Source of the DNA: DATGKG01 sp963851325
Lineage (GTDB): Bacteria; Desulfobacterota; Binatia; Binatales; Binataceae
DNA length: 64,000 bases
Assembly (NCBI GenBank): GCA_963851325.1
Contig: CAWKOR010000001.1
Coordinates: 186,001-250,000, forward strand
Reading direction: 5' to 3'
Positions 50,863 through 58,973 of the stretch are shown piece after piece. The position numbers and the translations under genes were made by a program. Under the pieces are notes generated by a model. That model made no database searches and was not told the DNA's origin. It saw only the letters and a list, made by a program, of their open reading frames with translations. How positions within the stretch are numbered: position 1 is the stretch's first letter; each line of letters begins with the position of its first letter.

Positions 50863-52008
50863 GTGAAGGTTCTCATCGTAGGCGGAGGAATAATCGGCGC
50901 ATCGTGCGCGTGGCGGCTGGCGTCGGAAGGCGCCGCGGTCACGGTGCTGGAGCGCGCAAGATTGGGCCAGGAAGCCTCGTGGGCGGCAGCCGGTCTCATC
51001 GGGCCGCAAGGCGAAGCTGAGGAGCCCGGTCCATTTTTCGAACTTTGCCTCGCCGGCAAAGAATCGTTCGATCGATCGGTGGAACGGCTCGCCAGGGAGA
51101 GCGGCATCGATCCCGAATACGATCATCATGGGATGCTGTACGTCGCGTTTTCCGAGCATGAGCGCGACGAACTGGCGGGACGCGCGAAATGGCAACGCGC
51201 CGCCGGCGGCCAGGTCGAGGAGTTGTCCATGGAGCAGGCGCGCAAGATTGCCCCCGCGCTTTCGCCGAAAGCCCTGTATGCATTGCATCTGCCGACCAAC
51301 TGGCGGACCGACAACCGCAAACTGACGCAGTCCTATATCGGTGCGGCATCGAAGGCGGGCGCCGACTTTCGCGAAGGCGTGCGCATCGATTCGCTTGCGA
51401 TGAAAAATGGGCGCGCAGCGGGCGTCGTCACTCACGACGGCGAAACGATCGATGGTGACGTCATCATCAACGCCGCGGGATCGTGGGCAAGCGAGTTGCG
51501 CGGGCTGGAGGCCGATAACATCCGCTTCTTTCCGGTGCGCGGGCAAATCTTATGCTTCGAGACCCGCCCTGGGAGCATCGAGCCGTCGCTGTTTTCTTCC
51601 CGCGGTATTCTGGTCCCGCGCCGCGATGGGCGCCTCCTCGCGGGCTCGGTTTTCGAGGAAGCCGGCTTCAACAAAACGCTTACCCTTGGCGGCATGACTC
51701 ACATCCTGCGCGCCGCGACCGAACTGGTGCCCAGTCTCTCCGAGCTGCCGTTTCGTGAGGCGTGGGCTGGACTGCGCCCGGCGGCCGACGATCTGTTGCC
51801 GGTGATCGGTGCATCGCCTTCGGTGCCGAATGTGTTTTACGCATGCGGGCATTTCCGCAGCGGCATCCTCTTATCGTCGCTGACCGGCGAAGTGATCGCA
51901 GACCTGGTGAACGAGCGTTCGCCGAAGGTTGCACTGGGTCCGTTCAATCCGGCGCGTTTCCAAAAGGGCGTCAGCAAGGCGCCGCTCAAAATCAAATCGG
52001 TGGTGTAA
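50863..52008 (+). CDS. thiO: Glycine oxidase-like FAD enzyme (ThiO/DadA family)
   Basis: This 381-residue flavoprotein oxidises an amino group. It has the FAD-binding motif VLIVGGGIIGASCAWRLASEG at the N-terminus, SWAAAGLIGPQ, and the C-terminal GLRPAADDLLPVIG and GHFRSGILLSSLTGE. These features match glycine oxidase ThiO, which supplies the iminoglycine precursor of the thiamine thiazole. No other thiamine gene is nearby, so another D- or N-methyl amino acid is possible. The start is a GTG at 50863 behind GGGAG. The next gene starts 10 bases downstream. Confidence 0.8.
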   Translation: MKVLIVGGGIIGASCAWRLASEGAAVTVLERARLGQEASWAAAGLIGPQGEAEEPGPFFELCLAGKESFDRSVERLARESGIDPEYDHHGMLYVAFSEHERDELAGRAKWQRAAGGQVEELSMEQARKIAPALSPKALYALHLPTNWRTDNRKLTQSYIGAASKAGADFREGVRIDSLAMKNGRAAGVVTHDGETIDGDVIINAAGSWASELRGLEADNIRFFPVRGQILCFETRPGSIEPSLFSSRGILVPRRDGRLLAGSVFEEAGFNKTLTLGGMTHILRAATELVPSLSELPFREAWAGLRPAADDLLPVIGASPSVPNVFYACGHFRSGILLSSLTGEVIADLVNERSPKVALGPFNPARFQKGVSKAPLKIKSVV

Positions 52009-52018
52009 GTTTCGAACC

Positions 52019-52369
52019 ATGGCCATTGTTGCACTCGGACTAGTTCGCGATTTGTTCTTTCGCTCCAAACTCGATGCGGTCGCGGAATCGCTCGACGCCG
52101 AAATCCTGTATGCCTCGGATCTCGCGAACGCTTCGCGACGCGCGGCCGAGAAGAATCCCTCCGTGATATTTGCTGACCTCTCGGATGCGGCATTTCCGCC
52201 AGTCGACACCGCGGTGAAGATTCGCGAGGCGGCGCCCGAGGCGAAGCTGATCGGATTTGCCTCGCATGTGGATCTCAAACCGCTGCGAGCGGCGCGCGAG
52301 GCCGGCTTCGATCAAACATTGTCGCGCAGCGAATTCACGGCGCGCCTCGCGGAATTCCTGCGGTCGTAG
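52019..52369 (+). CDS. Degenerate receiver-like protein
   Basis: This 116-residue protein has the size and alternating pattern of a CheY-type receiver. The central PSVIFADLSD supplies a possible phospho-Asp and KLIGFASHVDLKPLRAAREAGFDQ the last strand-helix units. The paired acidic residues at the N-terminus are reduced to one Asp, and the conserved C-terminal lysine is replaced (QTLSRS). It may not be phosphorylated normally. The ATG at 52019 lies 10 bases after the thiO stop, suggesting co-transcription. Confidence 0.65.
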   Translation: MAIVALGLVRDLFFRSKLDAVAESLDAEILYASDLANASRRAAEKNPSVIFADLSDAAFPPVDTAVKIREAAPEAKLIGFASHVDLKPLRAAREAGFDQTLSRSEFTARLAEFLRS

Positions 52370-52507
52370 TTAATCCGGTGAATGGATGGCGATTTTCACG
52401 AATCGCTGGGGAGCGATGCTGACGGTTGGCAAAAGCCATCTTCGTCGCGTCATCGCTGCGGGTCGTTCGCGAACGACCCCTACCACGATTGCGAAGGAGG
52501 GCAGTAC

Positions 52508-53224
52508 ATGACTCTCGCGAACAAGACTGTCGTTATTCTGGGCGGAAGTTCGGGCATCGGACTGGCGACCGCCAAAGCTGCGAAGGCTGAGGGCGCCCGG
52601 GTCGTCATCACTGGACGATCGCAAAAGCGCCTTGATACCGCTCGCGCCGAACTCGGCGGCGACGTGCGGGCCGTCCAGCTCGACGTCGCGGATGAAGCCG
52701 GTACGCGGTCGCTGTTCGAAGAATTGAAGAGCGTCGATCATATTTTCATCACGGCGGCGACGGTGACGATCGGCGTGGGGCTCGCGTCCGATACCGAAGC
52801 GGTGCGGCCCGGCATGGATACTCGCTTTTGGGGTTCCGTCTATGCTGCGAAATATGGCGCGGCGAAGATGCCACGCGATGGCTCCATCACCTTCTGCTCA
52901 GGCACCTCGGCATGGCGTCCGCTGCGCAACTCCAGCGTGGCATCGGCGTCGTGCGGCGCGGTCGAGGCTTTCGCGCGATCGCTGGCGGTGGACCTCGCGC
53001 CGATTCGCGTCAATACCATCGCGCCCGGACTCATCGACACGCCGCTGATTGCAGACGCGATGGGCGCCAACGCCGCGGCGATCATGGAAACCGAGGCGAA
53101 ACGAATCCCGGTTGGGCGGGTGGGGCGCGGCGAGGATATTGCCGAGGCGGTGCTGTTCCTGATGAAGAACGGGTTCACCACCGGCATCACCTTGACCGTC
53201 GACGGCGGCCGCACCTTGGTCTAG
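52508..53224 (+). CDS. SDR-fold protein lacking the YxxxK catalytic pair
   Basis: This 238-residue protein has a clear Rossmann fold (VVILGGSSGIGLATAKAA, an NAD(P)-binding motif) and the SDR C-terminus (VNTIAPGLIDTPL, TTGITLTVDGG). The catalytic region reads SVASASCGAVEAF: the positions of the Tyr and Lys hold Ala and Cys. A serine in CSGTSAW remains. It may be a non-classical or inactive SDR. The ATG at 52508 is behind AAGGAGG. Confidence 0.85.
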   Translation: MTLANKTVVILGGSSGIGLATAKAAKAEGARVVITGRSQKRLDTARAELGGDVRAVQLDVADEAGTRSLFEELKSVDHIFITAATVTIGVGLASDTEAVRPGMDTRFWGSVYAAKYGAAKMPRDGSITFCSGTSAWRPLRNSSVASASCGAVEAFARSLAVDLAPIRVNTIAPGLIDTPLIADAMGANAAAIMETEAKRIPVGRVGRGEDIAEAVLFLMKNGFTTGITLTVDGGRTLV

Positions 53225-53251
53225 AAAGCCACCCGCGATCTGGAGGGCAGA

Positions 53252-53557
53252 TTGATTCGGATTATCGTCGTATTGATAACCGCCGCCATGCTCGAAGTCG
53301 GCGGCGATGCATTAATCCGAGTCGGATTGCGGGGCCGCTACGCGATCATGTTCGCTGGTGCGATTGCGCTGTTCGCCTACGGCATCATGGTAAACCAGAG
53401 CAGACTCGATTTCGGCAAGCTGATGGGGGCCTACATAGCGGTGTTTTTTGCGACTTCGCAGATCGTCGCGCTGGGATGGTTTCACGATATCCCCGATGTG
53501 AAGGTCGTTGTGGGTGGTGCGCTGATCATGATCGGTGGCGTGGTGATGATGCTGTAG
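53252..53557 (+). CDS. Small multidrug-resistance-like membrane protein
   Basis: This 101-residue protein is almost entirely hydrophobic, with four predicted helices. The first helix has AAMLEVGGDALIRVG, similar to the conserved membrane Glu of SMR-family transporters (such as EmrE), and the size fits. It could be a small exporter working as a dimer. The start is a TTG at 53252 with GGAGGG upstream, 27 bases after the SDR gene. Confidence in the family is moderate. Confidence 0.6.
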   Translation: MIRIIVVLITAAMLEVGGDALIRVGLRGRYAIMFAGAIALFAYGIMVNQSRLDFGKLMGAYIAVFFATSQIVALGWFHDIPDVKVVVGGALIMIGGVVMML

Positions 53558-53574
53558 GAAGAATCGGACGTAAC

Positions 53575-53677
53575 CACAGAGACACAAGGGTAGGAGAAGG
53601 GGCGAACATCGCGAAGCCGTTCGCCAAACATTCCGATAGGTCGACGGTTTCTTCTTTCTGACCTTAGTGTCTCTGTG
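53575..53677. repeat. Inverted repeat between convergent genes, CACAGAGACAC type
   Basis: CACAGAGACAC (53575-53585) and GTGTCTCTGTG (53667-53677) are perfect 11-bp arms 81 bases apart, with partial pairing continuing inward. The interval is between the SMR-like gene and crcB, which converge. Similar boundary sequences are common in many bacterial genomes. It may act as a bidirectional terminator or a small mobile element. Confidence 0.65.
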
Positions 53678-53705
53678 TCCCTGTGGTGAATTTCTTTTCC
53701 GATGC

Positions 53706-54077
53706 TCACAGCAGTTCGCCCACCACGAAGCCCGCGAAAACCGCAACCGCGCCGCTGAGCACGCTTCCCAGTATGTTCAACATTGCAAACAACAACTCGC
53801 GTTCCTGGATGAGGCGCAAAGTTTCGTACTCGAAAGTCGAGAACGTCGTGTACGCGCCGAGGAAGCCGACCGCGAACAATAACCGCGCGCCGGGCTCGAC
53901 CCACGGACGATCCTGTCCGTAGGCCATGAAGAATCCGAGGATGAAGCTGCCGGTAACATTAATGATGAAAGTGCCGAGCGGAAACACCGCGTCCCATCGG
54001 TCTGAAATGTATGCCCCCAAAAAGTAGCGCGCATTGGCGCCGAGAAATCCGCCCAGGCCTACCCACCAGATCGCCAT
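53706..54077 (-). CDS. crcB: Fluoride ion exporter CrcB
   Basis: CrcB/Fluc forms a dimeric fluoride channel in the inner membrane. The 123-residue protein has four helices, the signature GGFLGANARYFLG, the Asn of FIINVTGSFILGF and GFLGAYTTFSTFEYE, which includes the phenylalanine and threonine track. The ATG at 54077 is behind AAGGACC. The DUF190 gene lies 17 bases upstream on the same strand. I see no fluoride-riboswitch core upstream. Confidence 0.95.
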   Translation of the reverse strand: MAIWWVGLGGFLGANARYFLGAYISDRWDAVFPLGTFIINVTGSFILGFFMAYGQDRPWVEPGARLLFAVGFLGAYTTFSTFEYETLRLIQERELLFAMLNILGSVLSGAVAVFAGFVVGELL

Positions 54078-54094
54078 CGCAGGTCCTTTCGCGT

Positions 54095-54439
54095 TTACGC
54101 GCGCGCGACGCCGACCGCCGCGTGCACCACTTCGATGTCGTGAACGGTGAACAGCGCGTTGGGCGCCAAGGCTCCGAGCGGCTCGATTATCGAATCGATA
54201 GTCGCGGGAGTATCCACCACATTGATCGTGATCGGCATGTCCATCGAGAGACTCAGAATGTTGGCGGTATGGAGATGGCTGGAGGCGCCATATCCTGCGA
54301 TGCCGCGCGTCACGGTTGCGCCTGCGATCTTCCTCTCGCGCAGCCATTCCAGAATCGCCATATACAGCGCGCGATGGTCGAACTTGTCGGTTTCGCCGAG
54401 GTAAATGGTCAACTGTTTCGCCTTGCCGGTGGTCGTCAT
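54095..54439 (-). CDS. DUF190 (PII-like) protein
   Basis: This 114-residue protein is DUF190, a PII-like trimer fold. Landmarks are LTIYLGETDKFDHRALYMAILEWLRERKIAGATVTRGIAGYG, then a HTANILSLSMDMPITINVVD segment. DUF190 genes often accompany crcB, which they do here, and are thought to regulate or assist it. It lies 26 bases after the MBL-fold gene on the same strand, so the three may form one operon. Confidence 0.9.
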   Translation of the reverse strand: MTTTGKAKQLTIYLGETDKFDHRALYMAILEWLRERKIAGATVTRGIAGYGASSHLHTANILSLSMDMPITINVVDTPATIDSIIEPLGALAPNALFTVHDIEVVHAAVGVARA

Positions 54440-54465
54440 GGTGGGCGCCTCCTCGCGAATCTACG

Positions 54466-55719
54466 TCAGGTCTTTAGCCGCGCGCGCAAGTCGCGCGCCG
54501 CGGCGCTGAAAAAATTGCGCGCAATGAACGATGCCTCGCCCGCCGCCATCGCTTCGAGGATTTCCGCATTGAGCGCGATAGCTTCGGCGTCCGATCCGTT
54601 CGCATCGAGCGACATTTCCGCTATCGCCAGCGCCTGCTTCAACTGGCCGCCTTCCTTTAGCGTTCGCGCGCGCGCCAGAAGCTGAGCGCGCCCGCATAAC
54701 CCGAGGATCTCGGCCGCGACCTCGCTGCGCCTGGCCGGGAACATCTGCGACGGCTGTCCTGACCACCATCCCGCGTAGCGGCGGATGACATCGCGGACGA
54801 CGAACGGCGCGCATCCATAGATCGGACGCAGAAACGACTTCGACGCGAGGTCGTCCGGTAACTGGATGTCGGCCTCGATGATGTCGACCGGCCATTCACC
54901 GCGATTTAGGCGAGCCACCACCTCGTCATGAATGACGCGTAACGCGCGCGCGGTTTCGGTCAGCAGGTTATGGCAAACATCCTCGCCCTGAAACGCGGGA
55001 CCGTGGCCCGGCAGTACGATGCGCGGTTTGCGTGAGGCGATTTGTTCCAGAGCGTCGGCCCACTCCAGCGTATAGCGTTGAACCTTGTTGGGATTGCCGG
55101 TGTTAGGCAGCGACGACACGATGAGATCGCCGACCATAGCGAGGCGACGCCGCGGCATCCAGACCCAGGTCGCATCGTCGGTCTCGCCCATCGCATGGCG
55201 CAGCTCGACCGGCTCGCGTTCGAGTTCGAGTAACTGCATGTCGCGATAGGTGAGGTCAGGGTGGGTGAAAGATTTATCGGCGAACATCGCACCGGGAGGA
55301 ATGCGCACGCCGAACTGGAGGCTGTTGATGTGCGATTGCCATCCGCGGGTCAGCCGATAGCGCTCGAAGCGCGCCGCGACATCTTCATGTGCCCAGATCT
55401 TTGGACGCGGATATCCTCGGGAGAGATTGTCGGCGACAAAGGCTTCGGTGCCGAATGCGTGATCGCCGTGGCCATGAGTGTAGATGAGGAACGCGAACGG
55501 CTCGCTGGTGACCTCGCGAATGGCGCGCACGGCGAGCTCGCCCATCCGCGCGGAGCTGGTGTCCGCCGCGAGCATCTCACCGCCGCCGTATGCGAAGGCG
55601 ACATTGGCAAAGCCGTGGAACATCGCGATGCCGGGCTCGATGACCTCGAGCTTGCCCATCATCGGGTCGAACGCGCCGATGCCGCCCAAAGCTGAATCGC
55701 CGCGCGAAGCTGCTCCCAT
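54466..55719 (-). CDS. Alkyl-sulfatase-like MBL-fold hydrolase
   Basis: This 417-residue protein has an MBL metal motif, YTHGHGDHAFG, at about residues 84-94, and later VLPGHGPAFQG. It then has a region with YAGWWSGQPSQMFP, the dimerisation segment of alkyl sulfatases of the SdsA/BDS1 type, and a helical TPR-like C-terminus. It should hydrolyse a sulfate ester or a related substrate. The ATG at 55719 is behind GGGGAG. It heads a run with DUF190 and crcB. Confidence 0.82.
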   Translation of the reverse strand: MGAASRGDSALGGIGAFDPMMGKLEVIEPGIAMFHGFANVAFAYGGGEMLAADTSSARMGELAVRAIREVTSEPFAFLIYTHGHGDHAFGTEAFVADNLSRGYPRPKIWAHEDVAARFERYRLTRGWQSHINSLQFGVRIPPGAMFADKSFTHPDLTYRDMQLLELEREPVELRHAMGETDDATWVWMPRRRLAMVGDLIVSSLPNTGNPNKVQRYTLEWADALEQIASRKPRIVLPGHGPAFQGEDVCHNLLTETARALRVIHDEVVARLNRGEWPVDIIEADIQLPDDLASKSFLRPIYGCAPFVVRDVIRRYAGWWSGQPSQMFPARRSEVAAEILGLCGRAQLLARARTLKEGGQLKQALAIAEMSLDANGSDAEAIALNAEILEAMAAGEASFIARNFFSAAARDLRARLKT

Positions 55720-55935
55720 TGTCAAACTCCCCGTCGGTTCACGAAGTGTGCTCGGGCCGACTTTAACAGAGTAGCGGCTATAGTGACGATAATGTGCCGT
55801 GTCGCCCAAGCCGCGAGTATCTTCTACAATTGGATATTGGATCTCGCGGATGCGCTCGCACGCGAGATCGGCGCAGCGCGCGAAACCGCCGACAGCGTCA
55901 ATATCGCCGACAAAATCAAAAGCAAGGAAAACCAG

Positions 55936-58215
55936 ATGGCACCTGACATCGCCAGGTCTGAAGATAAAAACATGAACGAGAGTCCTAAACACCCAAATGG
56001 GGCGTTAGCCAAAGGCACCACCCTCAACGGGGCCGATAGCAGCACCAGCGAAATCGATCGCATCCTGGCGCTCGAACATGCAGACCCGCATACATTTCTG
56101 GGCGTGCATCGTTTGGGCGACGCAATGATCGTGCGCGCCTATCGGCCGGATGCCGATGCGATCACCGTGATCCTGGACGACGGCATCCGCGTCCCGATGA
56201 CGCGGCGGCACGAGGCCGGAATCTTCGAAGCGACGGTGGATCGGCCGGACATCTTTGCCTACCACTTGGAGATCAACTATCCCGGAGGCCGCAGCTACAC
56301 CATCCTCGATCCTTACGCCTACTTGCCGACTATCGGTGATCTCGATTTGCACTTGTGGGCCGAGAGCAAGCACGACCGTGTCTATGACAAACTCGGGGCG
56401 CATCCGCGCGAGGTCCGCGGCGCCAAAGGCGTTGCGTTCGCGGTCTGGGCGCCGAATGCGCGCGGCGTCAGCGTGATCGGCGATTTCAACGGATGGGACG
56501 GGCGTCTGCACATGATGCGCACGCTCGGCAGCTCCGGGGTTTGGGAGATTTTCGTTCCGGAGGTCGGTGACGGCACCAAATACAAATTCGAGATTCGCAC
56601 CCGCGATGGCGATTTGCTGCTGAAGGCGGATCCGTTTGCCACGCTGATGGAGACGCCGCCCGCGACTGCGTCGGTCGTTTACCAGACCCACTACGAATTC
56701 CGCGATCGCGAATGGATGGAGGCGCGCGCATCACGCGATATCCTCAAGACTCCGGTCTCAATTTACGAAGTGCAGCTGGGGTCGTGGCGCCGCAAACCTG
56801 ACGAGAACCAGCGCTCGCTGACCTATCGCGAATTGGCCGGCGAGCTGGGCGACTATGCGGCGGACATGGGCTTCACGCACATCGAGTTGATGCCGGTGAT
56901 GGAGCATCCGTTCGGCGGCTCGTGGGGTTACCAGGTCAGCGGTTATTTCGCGCCGACCTCGCGCTACGGAACGCCCGACGACTTCCGCTACTTCGTCGAT
57001 GAAATGCATCGCCGCGGCATCGGCGTGATCCTGGATTGGGTGCCCGCGCATTTCCCGACCGACGAGTTCAGCCTGGGACGCTTCGACGGCACCGCCTTGT
57101 TCGAGCATCTCGATCCGCGCAAAGGGTACCATCCGGAATGGAACACCTACATTTTCAACTACGGCCGCAGCGAGGTCCGCAGCTTCCTCATCGCAAGCGC
57201 GCTGTATTGGCTGGGTGAATGTCACGTCGATGGTCTCCGCGTGGATGCGGTCGCATCGATGATCTACCTCGACTACGCGCGGCGCGAGGGAGAATGGGTG
57301 CCCAATCGGTATGGCGGCAAAGAGAACATCGAGGCGATCGATTTCATTCGCCTGCTCAACGAGCAGGCCTACGGGCAGAATCCCGGCGCGGTGATGATCG
57401 CGGAAGAATCCACCTCATGGCCGGCCGTCAGCCGCCCGACTTTCGCCGGCGGCCTCGGCTTCGGGCTCAAATGGGACATGGGCTGGATGCACGACACGCT
57501 GCAGTACTTCGCGCTCGACCCGGTGCATCGCAAATTCCATCATCGCAATCTGACTTTCGGGATGCTGTATGCGTGGAGCGAGAATTTCGTGCTGCCGATC
57601 TCGCACGATGAGGTAGTGCACGGAAAGCGCGCACTGCTTTCCAAGATGCCGGGCGACCGATGGCAGCAGTTCGCAAATCTGCGTTCCCTTTATGGGTACA
57701 TGTGGGCGCGCTGCGGCAAGAAGCTGATTTTTATGGGGAGCGAGTTCGGGCAGTGGGACGAATGGAATCACGACAAGAGCCTCGACTGGCACCTTGCGCA
57801 GTACGACGAACATCGGGGGTTGCAGCGCCTGGTGCGCGATCTCAATCGGCTTTATCGGTCGGAGCCGGCCCTGTACGAGGCCGACGTCGAGCCGTCGGGT
57901 TTCCGTTGGATCGCGCCAGACAACGCGGACGACAACGTGATCATCTTTATGCGTAATGCGCCGTCGAGCGGACGCAGCCTCATTTGCGCATGCAATTTCT
58001 CGCCGGTGCCTCGCACCGCGTACCGCATCGGCGTGCCGCGCGCCGGCTACTATCGCGAAATTCTCAACACTGATTCGGAATATTACGGGGGGAGCAATCT
58101 CGGCAACGGCGGCGGCATTAGCACGCAGCCCATCGAATGGTTCGGCTTCCCGCAATCGATTTCGGCGACGCTGCCTCCGCTCGCAGTGGTGTGGTTTGAG
58201 GCGCCCAACGCTTAG
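55936..58215 (+). CDS. glgB: 1,4-alpha-glucan branching enzyme
   Basis: GlgB adds alpha-1,6 branches to glycogen. The 759-residue protein has the N-terminal carbohydrate-binding modules (DPHTFLGVH, VAFAVWAPNARGVSVIGDFNGWDG) and a GH13 barrel. Conserved sites are ELMPVMEHP, DWVPAHFP, DGLRVDAVASM with the catalytic Asp, IAEESTSW with the catalytic Glu and LPISHDEVVHGK. The ATG at 55936 is behind AAGGAAA; an ATG at 55783 is in frame but adds an unlikely leader. Its 3' end overlaps the convergent protease gene by 4 bases. Confidence 0.95.
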   Translation: MAPDIARSEDKNMNESPKHPNGALAKGTTLNGADSSTSEIDRILALEHADPHTFLGVHRLGDAMIVRAYRPDADAITVILDDGIRVPMTRRHEAGIFEATVDRPDIFAYHLEINYPGGRSYTILDPYAYLPTIGDLDLHLWAESKHDRVYDKLGAHPREVRGAKGVAFAVWAPNARGVSVIGDFNGWDGRLHMMRTLGSSGVWEIFVPEVGDGTKYKFEIRTRDGDLLLKADPFATLMETPPATASVVYQTHYEFRDREWMEARASRDILKTPVSIYEVQLGSWRRKPDENQRSLTYRELAGELGDYAADMGFTHIELMPVMEHPFGGSWGYQVSGYFAPTSRYGTPDDFRYFVDEMHRRGIGVILDWVPAHFPTDEFSLGRFDGTALFEHLDPRKGYHPEWNTYIFNYGRSEVRSFLIASALYWLGECHVDGLRVDAVASMIYLDYARREGEWVPNRYGGKENIEAIDFIRLLNEQAYGQNPGAVMIAEESTSWPAVSRPTFAGGLGFGLKWDMGWMHDTLQYFALDPVHRKFHHRNLTFGMLYAWSENFVLPISHDEVVHGKRALLSKMPGDRWQQFANLRSLYGYMWARCGKKLIFMGSEFGQWDEWNHDKSLDWHLAQYDEHRGLQRLVRDLNRLYRSEPALYEADVEPSGFRWIAPDNADDNVIIFMRNAPSSGRSLICACNFSPVPRTAYRIGVPRAGYYREILNTDSEYYGGSNLGNGGGISTQPIEWFGFPQSISATLPPLAVVWFEAPNA

Positions 58216-58973
58216 AGCCTCGTGAAGAGGGCGGCCAGCGCAAAGATCGCCCCATCACTGATTGCGTGCGTGAAGATCGCGGTTTCGAGTCCGTAGCGGA
58301 GATAGGCGTAGCCGAGAATCAACCCACCGACGGTGCGAGGTTCGAACATCACGCCGGCAAACGATAGCGCTGCAGTTCTGCCAGTGAAGCCCGCGATCTG
58401 ATGGATCGCGCCGAACACCATCGCCTGCACAAGGTTCGCGATCCAGAGCGATGTGGTTTGGTGTTCGGAGGAAATTGCGCGCGAGACCCGATCGATTAGC
58501 CACGCTAGAACGGTCAACAGACCCAGGCGAAATTCGATTTCCTCGCGAAATGCGGCGGCGATCGCGAGAACCATCCCAACCGACATCGGCATAGCTCGGC
58601 CGAGGCTCGCGGTGTGGATACTCGAGCGCCAGAGCATCAACACCAGCAGCCCCGCCGCCAGACTGAGCAGCGCGAGCATCAGCGATCGGTAAAGCGTTCG
58701 GCGCAAATCACCGGTGCCGCTCTCGCGACGGATCCAACCATCGAGCAGCGGAGTGCCGGGCAATGAGAGTCTCGGCGCGAGGACGAAACCGAAAGGAATA
58801 CACGCGACCAGGAGCACATCCATCGCGATGGTCGCGCTCTGCGCGGGCGCGCCGAGATTAGTGACATAGCGACCGGCAATCCATCGCGTAACGAACTGCC
58901 CCGCCAGTGCCAGCGCGAGGAGGATGCCGAGCTTCGGGAGCCGAGCTTGCTCCGAGTCTCGACGCTCACCCAT
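58212..58973 (-). CDS. CPBP-family intramembrane protease (CAAX-protease-like)
   Basis: This 253-residue membrane protein has about seven helices. The CPBP signature is present: FREEIEFRLGLL (EExxxR), GAIHQIAG and FTHAISDG, which carry the two histidines and the second Glu environment. Such proteases cut near membranes or protect against bacteriocins. The start codon overlaps the gatB stop in TGATG, so it is translationally coupled to gatB, though no functional link is known. Confidence 0.85.
   Translation of the reverse strand: MGERRDSEQARLPKLGILLALALAGQFVTRWIAGRYVTNLGAPAQSATIAMDVLLVACIPFGFVLAPRLSLPGTPLLDGWIRRESGTGDLRRTLYRSLMLALLSLAAGLLVLMLWRSSIHTASLGRAMPMSVGMVLAIAAAFREEIEFRLGLLTVLAWLIDRVSRAISSEHQTTSLWIANLVQAMVFGAIHQIAGFTGRTAALSFAGVMFEPRTVGGLILGYAYLRYGLETAIFTHAISDGAIFALAALFTRL

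Noticed and set aside
54440..54466. A fluoride riboswitch before DUF190-crcB
   Set aside because: The gap is only 26 bases and the region before the MBL gene lacks the riboswitch core.
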